Positions 36,601 through 47,631 of a DNA stretch of 64,000 nucleotides are shown here, in pieces; positions within the stretch are counted from its first letter, which is position 1; each line of letters opens with the position of its first letter. The notes under the pieces are model-generated. The model ran no database searches. It was given only the letters and a program-made list of their open reading frames with translations, and was not told the origin of the DNA. Made by a program: the position numbers and the translations under genes. This DNA comes from Furcasterigmium furcatum (Eukaryota > Ascomycota > Sordariomycetes > Glomerellales > Plectosphaerellaceae), in contig BCIA01000006.1 of assembly GCA_001599815.1 (NCBI GenBank), positions 2,668,961 to 2,732,960 on the forward strand. The letters run 5' to 3'.

Positions 36601-37440
36601 ATGCCATCGAAGACACGATCTCTGGACCGCTGGATTCATCTGTGTCTCTCCAGCACACCACAGACGAGCCGACTTACATACGAGTACTTTCCAAGTACAT
36701 ACTCAGTCCCCGCTCAGCACAGCATCCCCCCCATCCTCCATGGCCATGGATGGTGCCGGCCGGCACTGCTTTCGTTGTGGAGAGCCTCATTCGGGCAAGG
36801 CAGACCGACCCGATCTCCGCTCCGGTCGGTCATGGGGGCTGTTTGGAATTAGTAAATCGGACCATGCGGTTCTTTCTGCTGGAAACCTGGGGATTCCCAC
36901 GAAGCCGCGGCGGCTCTTGGCGGCACAGGAGAGAGAGTGGGATACGATGCGATACCCGCTCCTCCATCCGTCCCATCTCGTCCAGTGAGTACAATCTTGC
37001 ACACCTCAGCTTGCATGATCGACATCGTCAATATATGTACTTGGTGCGCTGTGACAATCCTTCGGGGCTCGGAGGAAACCCCAGTGCGCCTTGTGCCGGG
37101 TCGTCGCTCAATACCAAGGATGCATGGACCGTATGTTTGCATGGACGTGCTGAACTTGTAGCTGAGCGCCTAATAATACTGTAATGGCGATGGTCGGGAA
37201 TTAAACAAGAACAAATCAACGGCACGGAAGCACAACATTCGATATGTACAGGCTCGGCCGGCCGTGTCTTGAAAAGGGCAGCAGATCGGTGCGTTCCGAT
37301 AGTGAAGAAGTAAGTATCCAGCGCAGCATGACTCGTCGCCCCGAAATCGAAACGTGAAATAATTACCAGGACATCGATGAGGCAATCCATCTGGACGGGA
37401 TGCGGTCTCCCCAATGCGACCCTGCTGGTGGATTCCATGG

Positions 37441-37456
37441 TTGATTGATTGATTGA
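37441..37456. repeat. GATT tetranucleotide microsatellite
   Basis: Four tandem TTGA/GATT units occur in non-coding DNA. It is a simple repeat that probably varies in length between strains. Confidence 0.7.
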
Positions 37457-38808
37457 TCACTCAGATCCATTTCAGTGAATTTCATCAGTGGAACTCAAGG
37501 CCCGGGTCGCCCCCCTGTCCCCCCATTGGATCGCTGAGGTGGCCCCCGGGCCCAGAGCAGGGGCCCTGCCAGCGGCCAACTGGAGAGCAGGGGAACCCCC
37601 TGGGCGTCGACATATTCGCCAAGACATGTGCTGAATGGACCTAGTGGGTGGGCTGCGCGGGTACTTGGCCACTACTTTGGTGCAGAGGAGCCCGAGGCCA
37701 TATCTCGTGGCCGGGCAGGTCTAGGCCTCGTCCTGAGACGACCCCCCCGGCCGGAGAGCCATGCCTGATTTCTGCGGCCCCGACTGGGACTCGCACTGCA
37801 CCCTTGATCCCCGAACGGAGAGACCCATGGATCAGAGCCGATGATGGTGATCAACGTGAAGCTACCGAGGTTGCCTGTCCTGCCTGCCTCTCACCACACA
37901 CACACCCATCCGTCGACCGAATCCCTGGAACACCCACTCGCTCGACGCGACATGTCGGGTCGACAAAGGCCAGCTGGGTGGGTGAGTCGATTTGTTATTT
38001 TGTTTTTAGCGTTTCTGCTTTCAGGCCAGCAGGTTGCCGGAAGTCACAGCAGACAGACGACGGAGGGCGAGCGAGAGGGAGGGACGTACTTGTAAGGCTG
38101 CACACCTCCTCCTTTGCGAGCACCACCCCCTCTCCCTCTCCCTCGCCCTCGACCTGATCATGGACGCCGCCCAGACCCCGTGGACTGAGCCAAGCAAGGG
38201 TCGGTCAGCTACGATCACCGACCCATGCGCCGCGCTTCAGGCACGTCCCAAAGGAGGACGTCACTGAACTTGAAGCTCCCATCCCAGCTGGGCTGGGCTG
38301 GCATCTGGCAGCGGGTTCCCTGCTGCTGGTCAGTGGTCCCCGAGTCCCCTCCATCTGATTCCCCTCCCACCAGCGGAAAGAAGCTTGGGCCATCTCGCGT
38401 GGAGACGAAGGTTAAAGCCTTTTGCCGCGGCAGGGCAGCAGGATGGCCATCGCGGTGCGTGCCTGTCAGCCTCTACGTCGTCACGACGTGTGTAAGTTTG
38501 GACGAGGCTTCGTGTGCCTGACTGATGGCTTGCTCCTCTCTCCTGTTTCATGGACCCCGAGGGAAAAGTATGAATGTATGTGCGTGCGTAGGTACGCTGC
38601 TCGTATGTACCGGGAAGGGCAAAGAAACAGCCGAGTCGGGTCCCACTCTCGATCAGTCTGTCTCCTTTCAGCCCTTCGGAGCTAGCAGCAAGCAGCAGCA
38701 GGAGCAGGAGGTACCCTCGTACCTGCCTGCCCTCGCATTGCTCCTGCTGCTTGTCCCGGACGGACCGCAGTACAGCCTCCAGCAGGACGGACCGGACCTG
38801 TATGTAGG

Positions 38809-38818
38809 TAGGTACCTA
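38809..38818. repeat. Perfect TAGGTACCTA palindrome (one of a dispersed set)
   Basis: One of two perfect copies in the window, the other at 20109-20118. Near copies share the GGTACC core at 6169, 11468, 11480, 26433, 49582 and 49763. All lie in spacers. Confidence 0.5.
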
Positions 38819-39338
38819 CCGCCTGCACGATGGTGGCCGCCGTCCAGCCACACCCACACGGGAGACGAGAGACACGCCCCCCAAGACAAGAACTGACCAG
38901 GCCCCTAGAGGTGGTACAGGTATCATTCCCGCTTCGGCTCCCGGGGCACACTCTCTCTCCCAGTTCTGGGGAGTGGCAGGGGGGGNGGAGGGNAAGGGCC
39001 AGCGCCGGCCGGCGCGCGCGCCCAGGGACAGGCAGGATGAAAGAATGAAAAGGGCAAGCATGGACAACACGCATCTGTCTGTCCCTCGAGATCCAGATCT
39101 ACGAACTGTCCATCACCATCACCCATACATCATCCATCATCCCACTGACCTTGCTTGCTTGGAGTTGAAGTAGAGTTGAGTGTTACGTACTTGGACTTAC
39201 TTGTTACCTGATGGGCTCGTACGCCGCCGACGCCCACGCAGACCACGACGACGACGACTTTGCCTTTTCCAATCCCTTTTGACTTTGATGCGCATGGCTC
39301 ATTGTTTCTGAGGAAAAGCCACAAGCCAGGTACATAAG

Positions 39339-39344
39339 TATAAG
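39339..39344 (+). promoter_or_regulatory. Possible TATA element of the FlbC-like gene
   Basis: TATAAG lies about 410 bases before the ATG, at the upstream end of a CT-rich, ATG-free stretch. Position and context are plausible for a core promoter, but the motif is short. Confidence 0.25.
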
Positions 39345-39752
39345 CAGCCCGGCCAGCCTCGCCTCGCCGCCACCCCCTGCTCTGCTATACCTACCCACGC
39401 TTCCACCACCTCGGTCTTCTTCTGGTTGGTTTCCTCCATCAAACACAACCCACCAGGTATCGACGAAAGCCTCCGTCGCTCCTGCGAGACGCCATCCCCC
39501 GGAACTCATAAGAACGTCTCGCGCCTCGCTTGCCCAGGGCGCACGCTTGCTCTCTCAACATCGCGCGGACCCCCAGCCTCTCGAGCACCCAACTCTTCGT
39601 GGCTTCTCACAGACGTTCGCCGGCGCCTTGCACCTGCACCACAGCACAAACACTACCGGGCGGCCCTAACCATCCCATCCATTCACCCATCCTCAACCAC
39701 CACAGTGGCGGACCTGCTCGCCGGCCCCTGGCCTGCACTTGCACTGCGCACC

Positions 39753-41057
39753 ATGAATAACTTCGGCCTCAAGGACCGGAGGAATACGCCGTTGCCTCCC
39801 CTGGGCCTGCTACCCGGGGATCCAAATATACCCAGTATGACCAGCCAATATCCCCAACCTGGCCACCCGAGAGATGACCGGTCCCAGGAAGGGGGCTACC
39901 GGGACTCGTCAGGGTCCCGGTCCCTCTATCTGGCCACCGCAAGCTCGTCGCCAGGCGCCAGACAGAACGGATTTCTAACCCCAGACTCAGGAGGCCAGCA
40001 CGATGTCATCAGTCCCGGCTCTACTGCTTCCGGCCTGAATAGCGGCAGCTCCCAGAGCGCCCTGAGCAGTATATCGCAGTATTCCTCGCACCACAACAGC
40101 TGGTCCGCGTCCGCCCCCACCACCTCGAGCTCCTTCAGCTTCTCGACTCAGGGTCAGGGGCCCCTGGCGACTCCTCAGCATTACGACTCGAAGCCGGCCT
40201 ACGAGAACGGTTCGTCTTTGTACACCTTGGCCCGGCCCTCGCCCGGCTCGACCACCCCCGGCGATCCCCTCACCACGCCCACCTACGGACACAGCCATCA
40301 GCACCAATATCCAGGAATGTTCGGTCACGGCGGCGGCGGCGCCGGCGGCGGCTCTGGGACGCTCCCATCGCAGGTCTCAACGTCTGCCCAGCAACCCCCG
40401 ACACCACCGAGCGCCACTGCTCCTCCTCACGTGGATCCCTACAGTCGACCACCGCCTACCCCCAGCTATTTCTCGTCCGCGTCAACGCCACATCAGCCGT
40501 CCTTCTCCCACCAGTACCAGTCCCCGTCTGCGCCGTCACCTACGACCTCAGCAGGCGCCCCGAGGGGTCTTCACTCGCTCTCCGGCATGGCGCCGCCCGC
40601 GGCATATCGACCCTATGGTTATGGCCACCAGATGCCTGTCCCTTCGATGGGCGGGGGCGGCGCGATCATGTCGAATCTGAGCAACCCCGGTGGCCAGATG
40701 TCCGTTATGCCCGGCCTTGGTGGTGTCCACCACGGGTATGGCCATCCCCATCTCCACGGCATCTATGGCCACCAGGCGCCACCTCAGACCGAGCGTCCCT
40801 TCAAGTGCGACCAGTGCCCCCAGTCTTTCAACAGGAATCACGATCTGAAGCGGCACAAGCGCATTCACCTGAGCGTAAAGCCCTTCCCGTGTGGGAGCTG
40901 CGACAAGGCCTTCTCCCGAAAAGATGCTCTGAAGCGTCACCGTCTGGTCAAGGGTTGCGGCGACGGAAAGGAGGATGCTGGCAACAACGACACGTCAGGG
41001 CGCAGCGACGTCAGCGCGTCCGAGAGCCCGACGATAACGAAGACAGAGTCTTCTTAA
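39753..41057 (+). CDS. flbC: C2H2 zinc-finger transcription factor, FlbC-like
   Basis: A 434-aa intronless gene. The first 340 or so residues are low-complexity (Ser, Pro, Gly, His, Tyr and Gln), as in an activation region. Two zinc fingers lie near the C-terminus at about 347-400: FKCDQCPQSFNRNHDLKRH with KRIH, then FPCGSCDKAFSRKDALKRH with RLVKGC. The first is C2H2; the second ends in Cys instead of His (C2HC). This paired pattern matches my memory of Aspergillus FlbC, a regulator of conidiation, and its Sordariomycete homologues. The start at 39753 is chosen because it is the first in-frame ATG, has GCACC before it, and follows about 450 bases without any ATG. The exact orthology is moderately sure. 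Confidence 0.85.
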   Translation: MNNFGLKDRRNTPLPPLGLLPGDPNIPSMTSQYPQPGHPRDDRSQEGGYRDSSGSRSLYLATASSSPGARQNGFLTPDSGGQHDVISPGSTASGLNSGSSQSALSSISQYSSHHNSWSASAPTTSSSFSFSTQGQGPLATPQHYDSKPAYENGSSLYTLARPSPGSTTPGDPLTTPTYGHSHQHQYPGMFGHGGGGAGGGSGTLPSQVSTSAQQPPTPPSATAPPHVDPYSRPPPTPSYFSSASTPHQPSFSHQYQSPSAPSPTTSAGAPRGLHSLSGMAPPAAYRPYGYGHQMPVPSMGGGGAIMSNLSNPGGQMSVMPGLGGVHHGYGHPHLHGIYGHQAPPQTERPFKCDQCPQSFNRNHDLKRHKRIHLSVKPFPCGSCDKAFSRKDALKRHRLVKGCGDGKEDAGNNDTSGRSDVSASESPTITKTESS

Positions 41058-44000
41058 TAGCGGAACGACGAGCAGAGAGCGAGACGCACGTCATGACATT
41101 TCACGTGCGACCGAAACCGCGAGTGGTGCTGGTGATCCAGCGCCTTGGGATCTCCGATCTGCGCCTGTCTCGACAGGGCAAAACAAGGGGGACTGCGGCA
41201 TTGGCGGCGGACGGCATGGCTTGCCTGTCACTGGCATTCAGGGGCGCCGGCAAGCTTCGCGTTCTGGGGCGCTGGGCTGCTGATCGCTGATCAGGGCGTC
41301 TTCTTAGGGGGCCTCTGGCAAGTGAGCGTGCGAGGGCGCAAGCCACACTGGAGGGATGTTTTCTCGGTGAAAGGGGGTGCCCAGGTTTCTTCAGGGCTAA
41401 TTCACTGCGTGGCGAATATTTTGCATTGCGGAAGAGGAGGAGGGAACTGACTATGATGTACGTTCTGACGCCTTCTCACCACCCCACGGCGCCTGGTGTT
41501 TTCCTCTCCGGGACGGGAGTCGAGTTTACAGTATTTCTTCGAATCTGGTCATGTCTTCTGAGGAAAGAGGACTTCTTTGTTACTAGTACCACGCATTATT
41601 ACAGTATCACGGACGCCTCTGGCAGAGAGGCGGTAGGACTGGGAGGAGGCGCCTTTGGGCACAGGGCTCTTACCCAGGTGGGCACACGTCCCAATACAAC
41701 AACACCATCATCCTTACTGCCTCTGGCTCAACTTGTGATCGCATGCATGCCAACTGGTGCTCCCATCAGGATGCCCTGTCACGTTCGTCTTGATATACCA
41801 ATAATACCCAGAACATCCCTTGATGCTTACACATGTGCGACCATCCGGTTTTCCTTCATGTCTGTCTGGCCCAGGGGGTAGCTTGGGTAAGGCTTGGATA
41901 AGTATCTGCATCGCGGAGGAGGCAGAAGCCCCATCTTTGCCCTCTGGCCTTGTCCCTTGATCATTACTAACGAATCTTGTCTTGTTAGCAATAGCAATTA
42001 GGGATGTATCATGCTGAACATGTCCTCGCCCCCCCTGTTTCTTGGTATTCTGCCTCGGCTTGGCGCGAGTCAAACCTTTTCCCCCCGTGCCCATTGTCCT
42101 GAAGGGGAGGAGAAGCACTGCTCGCTTGGCCTTTCCATGTGTGGCAGGGTCGACATGGGCATCGACCAGGCTCGCGCGTGGCCCAGGTGAATGGGACAAT
42201 TCATACCCCGGCTGACAAGTCGCGGCGGAAGATGAAGGCAGAGTGACCCGAGTGGCTCTTCCCGCGAAACCGGGTGGGCAATAGATTGGCTGGGCCACCA
42301 CCCATTTTCGCGGGCCTGATGGGCCGCACGACCAAGGGCTTTACGGAGTCGGCAAGGTCGAGCTGAATGAAGTGCGTAGCACCACCTGTCGATATGAAGG
42401 CTGCAGGGCGGCGACTTGTGCTGGCGAGACGCCCTGGGGTCGTTGAGGGCACTAGTCGTGCTAGGTAATTTTGTGTTGCTAGTGGCCCAAGCCATCCGCA
42501 GCTCCCACCACCACCACCCACGCGCACCCAGTCATATTCTAGGCTAGCGCTGCATGAGGCCAACGGTAGCTGGATGTGCGCCGAAGCGAGGTCGATGGTT
42601 GACGCTCTTCGGGTGGTTTGGGGAGGGGTGCCGGGGCCAAGGAATTGAGAGACATGACATGAGGAACGGCGAGAGTCCACTCTGCCGAGTGCGAGCGTGT
42701 GGAATCTGGCCCGTGCAGAAACGCACAGATGGCTCGTTTTTCCCCTCCCGACTGACTCCCCCGGGTCAGTCACCCCGGCAGGCAGGACGTCAGACATTGA
42801 TGACATCGGCGAGAGTCGAGCACGCTCCCAGCTGGGCGCCGTCCTGAGCGATGCCTATTGGGGGATCGGAGGCTCATTTCGTGGGAGGACGAAAGAGGTT
42901 ATAGAGGCGTAAATAGAGCTGCACGTCCTCCGCAAAATAAGATGCGGCTTGCCCTTGATCAGAGACACTCAGTTGGGTCGGAGGCAAGCCCCTTGGGACG
43001 CCACCAAGGGCCGCCTGTGAGATCTGTGCTCGCGCGATGGCGTGGTTGGGCCATAGCTTTCCAGGGGTTCGGCGGGAGAGTCCGTCGCTGTGGGTAGCTT
43101 GATCGAGGCACCTGGGCGCCGTTGTCGGCGGGTGGATGGAGGCTTATTCGGGAGTCAGAACAGCCAGACGGGCGACGGGATGATAACACGATGCGATGCC
43201 TGGGGGACGGGGTTCGGGGGGCGTGCACAAGTCAGTCGGTCGGTTCTGTAAGCCCCTCCCCCCCCCGGGTTCAGGGGTCGATGAGATGTATCCAAGTCGT
43301 CGGGTCGCGCGGCTGAGCGAGCATGGGACTTTGCGAGTCAAGTCACTCACAGACCACTGAGCCCAGCCCGCCGTCTTCCGAGGTTCCGTTTTCTGTGTCT
43401 CGCAGGTTGGGGAAAGGGGTTGGTGGCTGGAGGGGCTGGACACCACAACGTGTGCGTAGGTATGTACGTACATCAAGTGTGTCGATCGTCGTCCTTGTTG
43501 ACTTGGCATGGGGTCGAGCAGCCGAGGATGCAGTCGAGAGAAATGGGAGTCGGCGGAGGCAGAAGCGAAGAGGCAGGCAAGCAGGCAGGGCAGGGCCAGA
43601 GGAAAAGGAAAGAGCGACATGTCCTTAATTTCCGGATGCGCAGACGGGCTGCGTGGTTTGGTGGGTGAAGGAAGGCACCACCCAGCTCAGGCGACGCCAA
43701 GCCGATATACTTGAGATCCCCGCCAAATTGTGCGGGGAGCAAGGTACCATCTACAGGCATCCGGGCTGACCCCATGAATATCTGTAACACCCGTTGGAAT
43801 GGGCCAAAAAGTTGCCAATTCAGCTTTTCTTCATCTCTCCGACCCTTGTACCCTCATCTCGTCTCCCAAGCACACACACACCGCGCCTGTCCGCCTCGTC
43901 CTGCCGTACCACCGCATCGACACCCGACAACCACCCGGTTGGTGTGCCCCGTAGCCTATGCGTGTGCCTGCTGCAAAATGCAATGTGATGGAGGCATCGC

Positions 44001-47000
44001 GCACAGCTCCTCCATTCGCAGGGTCTTTCGAGCCGTCATGCTCCCGCCACCCGCCCGCGCCTGCAGGCGAGCCTCCCTCCCTGCATGCTGACTGTTGGCA
44101 TCTTGACGCTAGGTCTGGGTAAAACAGGCTCGAGGCCCCCGTCGTCCTGCGAGAGTGTATCCCGAGGCCAACTCTCGCCCAGTCTTCACCCAACCGCCGC
44201 CCTCACAGCCAAGCGCTTAGTTGGTATCGACTATCTACGCCGAGCATCAATTCGGCCAGCAGCACATGCACGAGTTGAATCCTTCGACCCAGTCGGATAT
44301 GCCCCGGGATGGCGGCCATCCCTGTGCCGATCTCCCAGCCCTCACTCCGTGGCGTCTTGACTGCCGCAATGCCGTTCACCCTGTCAGCGGTACTTTGGTA
44401 TCCTGGCCTGGGTCAACATGCAAGGAGCGCTCAGCGACTGACAGATCCCATGTCGCAGAAACCCGCTATCGGTCTGTCCCAGACCGACCTCCATCTGACA
44501 AGTCACATGGACATGTCTTGCGCAAGATGGATGTTATGGTGTGGGACAATTGCTTGTATCGACTTTACACAGACAAGACACGTCCACATAACTTTACAGA
44601 ACAGGGAGCCCCTCACGGCACGACTCTGGCAAATCTCCATTCCAGCCAGCCTTCCAGAACGACTCTCGAATACCGGCTTTTGGAAGCCAGAGGAATTGTT
44701 TCTACGTGTGTGCACCCGGGTGGCTGCGTGCCTCAGCAACGTCGTCCCAACTTTGGACGACCAGGGAAGCCTTCACGGACGCCACTGACCCTTGAGGCTC
44801 TGGTTGACCCAAAAGCAACGTTGTCCTGGCTTGGAGGCTAGACATCCTGCAGCCGACCTGATTCTGCGTACGTGGCTGGCAAAACATGATAAAATCTCGT
44901 CTCCTCCTCGTGGCCAGAGGGTGGTCTCCTGTCAGTCCTCCCCGCAGGGGCCATCTGAACCCACGCCTGAGACCATCTCTGGCATGCTCGAACCCGTCTA
45001 TCCCTGTCTGTCGTGGATTAAGGTTTTCATCTGTCTTGAAAACTCCGGAGTTACTGTCCCGAAATCTGCCATGGCGAGACACAGAGCTGGCTATGGCCTT
45101 GTTTCCCAGACATGCCTCTTGATAGATGGAGGGGACCTTGGCAGATGTCCGTTATCCAGGCAAGCCGTGAAGACAAGGAACTTGTGTCTGTCTGCAGGGC
45201 CCACCAGCCGGAACGCACCTGAACCAACTCGGGGATTGAGGTCGGTTCAGTGGCTTGTCTTAGCCTGGACGTCACGTTCAAGCTCGGAACGGGCTGCCTC
45301 TAGCGTTTTGACACTGGCCGTCTTGAAAAAGGGGGTGGCCAGACCCCTTTGATCGGCGCAACAAACGCGGGGAGGGCGTCAACAGAGTTGAGACGGTGGA
45401 CGTTGATGAGGAGGAGCCACGAGGAGGGGAGACTAGTCGAGGCGCGGACATGAGGGGTCGACCTGACTTGGCCGAGTTAGGGTCACCAAAGCGAAAGAAC
45501 AAGGGCCAGCCGTCTTTTGGGAAGGGTGTGGGTGGCCGCCATGGCCAGAGGAGCCAGTCGCCAACGAAGCCAGCAAGATGAGGCGGCCGGGAGGCGGTGG
45601 CGTCTACAGGCGTGCGTGGGAGAGAGAAGCACTAGCAAGAGTAGCGGCAGGCAGGCTGTCATATCATGGCAAGACATCAAGATGCCCCGGCAAGACATTC
45701 CGCTGCAGAGGAGGACGGGATCCGCATCGACGCCGCACCAAGGTCGATCCGAATCACGAAGGATGCACAAAGCTATGCGGGAGAGGATCGGAGAGCGAGT
45801 CTCAGAGGCCGTTGCCCGATGAGAAGCACAAACGATTATCGCCGCTGCGGGCTCTCGTCATGCAGTCGACTTGGCCGATGGTGATGGTCGCCGACAAGAC
45901 GGACCCCCCGAAGCGGGCATCCATTCTACATCTTTCAGCTGGGCAGCGGTGAAGCGAGAGCGGTTGAGCGGCTGGGTATTTTCCTTGGCAGACATTGGCT
46001 TGGCCTGTTCAGGTAGGCAAAGGAGGTAGGGGGTGGCCCGATAGAGCTGTTCAGCTCGAGGAGCTGAACCCGGCTCTCGAGTTGCGAAACGAAACTCTCG
46101 CAGACTTGAAGATGGGGCTCGGTCCTGGGCAGAAATACGCCCAGAGGGACACACGCACTGATACATGCTTGTACTGTCTCGGCACCGTCGGTACTTATCA
46201 GATTCTCCTCTGCGTTATTAACATGCTGGAGGATGGAGGATGGGCGATGGGCGACGTCGGGAGAGATATTCTACCACCTTGCCACCCTCCGAGAGAGAGA
46301 TTAACTCGTAAATCGTTCAGTCGCAAGCTATAGCAGCTTTGTACGCCCCCATCGGACGGAGAAGAGGAAACGTCCAACGCCCGTGTCTCACTCCTAGCCC
46401 AGACGAGCGTGCTTTGTTCTTCGACGCACGCCCACGGAATCTGTCAGGCCGGCGACGTCTCAATGAGACAGACCTCCTCTGTACGTACGTAGACGGGCTC
46501 AGTGACCCGCGAATGGGGACGCGTGTGTGCCGCGCGGGATGCACTTCACATTCGGGTTGGTTCACACTCCATACCATGTTGTCTCGCTGCTGCCTCGGTC
46601 GCGGGTTTGATGGGTTTGCACAGCAGATAACGAGATCTTGAGTATTGGTGTGGTTAGGAGATCATCGATTTACGACGAGTGACGGGACATCTCTGACCAA
46701 TATCCCTCTCAGGGTCTTGTTGGCCGCGCAGGGCAAATGGCAAGCAGATGGCCGCGTTTCCCCGTCTGTGTCTTGCTGGAGGCGTTGATCAACTGCTCTT
46801 GAGCTTCAACAGAGAGGGGATGGCGTTAACAATCCGGCAGAGCGGCACCAGGGGCACCGGGGTCGGACACCACTTGTTCGGCCCGGGTATCTTGCTGTTC
46901 AGATAGTTGATCCTTAGGAACGACCTGAACCTGCTTGGTAAGTCACAAAGTAAAAAAAAGCAAAGAGAGGCATCATCTTGATTATCTGCGGCTGAATCTG

Positions 47001-47631
47001 AGGTCTAGTCGATGTGGTTCCCCTGGGGACCGCCGTCCTCACCTGGCCCTCATGTGTGGTTACCAGGGCCGGGATGCCCATCAAAGATCTTCAGATGCTT
47101 ACAGCGTATGATGAGCATCTACAGACTCTATCAGAAGGGACCACCCGTGTCTGATTGAATCTAATGTCGACTCCAGGTCCACCAGTCTCGTCGTTATAAC
47201 GGCCAAGGAGACCAGCTCATAAAAAGGGGTATGATGACACAAGGCATGTGAGTGCCAGCATCACGGCAACGCCCCCGGCGAAAGTTTAAGAACGACACGC
47301 TTAGGGACTTATGGGACCAACAGTAGATGGTGAGGAGCTGGGCTGTCGAGACGATCCCCTCCTTCCAAGTGCATCGTGGATGCCAACGTCAGCCGACCCC
47401 TGAACTCAGAGTGCCAAGAAAACTCCGGCTACGACATGCCCCCAGCTCACACATATCAAAGCGATTCACGGGAGACCCATCTTGAAGAACATGAACAGAA
47501 CAAAAGTGAACATCCAATTTGTCCAGCTTTAGCTTCAAGCCGCCTACCGTGGTGACACATACATCATCAATACATCCATCCGCGATCAAACCCTTCGCTT
47601 TTGCAAGAGCAATTTATAGTCATCATCTCCC
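41058..47631. other. 6.6 kb gene-free tail-to-tail spacer
   Basis: The FlbC-like and malate synthase genes end towards this block, so it should need no promoter, yet it is 6.6 kb long. I see no coding-like frame on either strand, no terminal repeats and no tRNA. Frames of up to about 205 codons overlap each other and read as random. It may hold decayed sequence or a non-coding transcript. Confidence 0.5.

Larger units (their letters stand above)
30609..39752. other. 9.1 kb gene-free spacer upstream of the FlbC-like gene
   Basis: No frame on either strand shows a domain, a start with good context plus coding bias, or a plausible spliced model. The longest open frames (about 215 codons near 35.1-35.7 kb) overlap open frames in other registers. 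Visible oddities are a (GATT)n microsatellite at 37441-37456, a G-run near 35940, a perfect TAGGTACCTA at 38809-38818, a G-rich tract with two ambiguous bases at 38986 and 38993, and an ATG-free leader from about 39300. It presumably includes the copper-transporter promoter at its left end and a large control region for the C2H2 gene at its right. Confidence 0.5.

Noticed and set aside
31484..36706. 15-base exact repeat CAAGTACATACTCAG at 31484-31498 and 36692-36706
   Set aside because: About one or two such 15-base matches are expected by chance in 64 kb, and the flanks do not match.
22640..47631. Search for CRISPR arrays, transposase or reverse-transcriptase genes, secondary-metabolite enzymes and terminal inverted repeats in the gene-poor half
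   Set aside because: None was seen on either strand. The organism is a eukaryotic fungus, so CRISPR arrays are not expected.
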